Shown piece after piece: positions 6,100-6,344 of a DNA stretch of 6,344 nucleotides. The DNA lies in NCBI GenBank assembly GCA_027623845.1, contig JAQBUJ010000206.1, forward strand, positions 1-6,344, given 5' to 3'. Origin of the DNA: Pseudomonadota bacterium (GTDB taxonomy: Bacteria > Pseudomonadota > Alphaproteobacteria > Thalassobaculales > Thalassobaculaceae). The notes under the pieces were generated by a model. It was not told the origin of the DNA. It searched no databases and worked only from the letters and a program-made list of their open reading frames with translations. Position numbers and translations under genes: made by a program. Position 1 is the stretch's first letter; each line of letters begins with the position of its first letter.

Positions 6100-6344
6100 A
6101 TGTCTGCAGAAGAAACCATTGGTACCGGCAACACAACCGGCGGGCGACTGCTTGGACGTTCGACAGCGTTGGCCTTGGTCGCCCTATCGATAAAAATAAA
6201 AGGGTTCGTAGATTTCTTCGGACGTTGGGCGTCACTACTATTCGTCCCAATGATTTTGGTGACGGTCTACGACGTGTGCTTGCGCAAGACCGGCAAACTC
6301 CAAATCGACATCAAATACGCGGCCGAGGAAATCGGTCTCGGACA
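6100..6344 (+). CDS. TRAP transporter small permease subunit (DctQ/FcbT2-like), 5' part
   Basis: Eighty-one codons are visible before the window ends, so the gene is partial only because of the window edge. The small permease is an inner-membrane protein with usually four helices that partners the large permease. After a polar N-tail rich in Gly and Thr (1-20) comes FVDFFGRWASLLFVPMILVT (residues 36-55), then VYDVCLRK (56-63). This is the typical DctQ first helix followed by a V-(Y/F)-x-V-x-x-R motif with Arg62. The stretch LQIDIKYAAEEIG after it also fits the longer FcbT2 type. The gene stands 15 nt after the large permease with a strong ribosome site. Placing Q after M is less usual than Q before M. 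A short N-terminal half could resemble other small membrane proteins, but the context makes DctQ much the best call. Confidence 0.85.
   Translation, partial: MSAEETIGTGNTTGGRLLGRSTALALVALSIKIKGFVDFFGRWASLLFVPMILVTVYDVCLRKTGKLQIDIKYAAEEIGLG

Noticed and set aside
1..6344. CRISPR arrays, tRNA or rRNA genes, phage or defence genes
   Set aside because: No spaced direct repeats, no tRNA-like cloverleaf and no such coding sequence were seen on either strand.

Overview
The window looks like a piece of an alphaproteobacterial chromosome. The reasons are moderately high GC with GC-rich third positions, strong GGAGG-type ribosome sites, and a TRAP transporter of the long-permease (FcbT/COG4663-4665) type next to a class III CoA-transferase. 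This assignment is an inference from style and gene content; no taxonomic marker is present. All recognisable genes lie on the + strand.

Layout: (1) 26-1147, a CaiB/BaiF-family CoA-transferase. It ends in a hairpin plus T-run that may be a terminator. (2) 1148-1408, a non-coding leader with a candidate promoter, two inverted repeats and a small hairpin. (3) 1409-2482, the periplasmic solute-binding protein of a TRAP transporter, with a clear signal peptide. It is followed by a stem-loop and then a strong Rho-independent terminator (2530-2562). (4) 2715-4240, a TRAP large permease (DctM type) broken by a 4-base deletion near 3408-3411. (5) 4241-4554, a non-coding gap rich in short inverted repeats. 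(6) 4555-6084, a second, intact copy of the same large permease. (7) 6100 to the window edge, the start of a TRAP small permease (DctQ type), cut off by the window.

How the genes fit together: the binding protein captures a solute, probably an organic acid, in the periplasm. The large and small permeases then carry it across the inner membrane using an ion gradient. The neighbouring CoA-transferase could activate the imported acid as a CoA thioester, but nothing in the sequence proves that link.

The main oddity is the arrangement P - M(broken) - M(intact) - Q. TRAP clusters usually carry one M gene, most often after Q. The two M copies, counted from matching starts, are 1526 and 1530 nt long, so they differ by exactly the four missing bases. 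The intact copy has a tandem TCGG-TCGG where the broken copy has one TCGG, so slipped-strand loss of one repeat unit explains the frameshift. The copies differ at many silent sites but keep very similar proteins on both sides of the lesion, so the break is recent, reversible, or an assembly error. I found no wholly new system.
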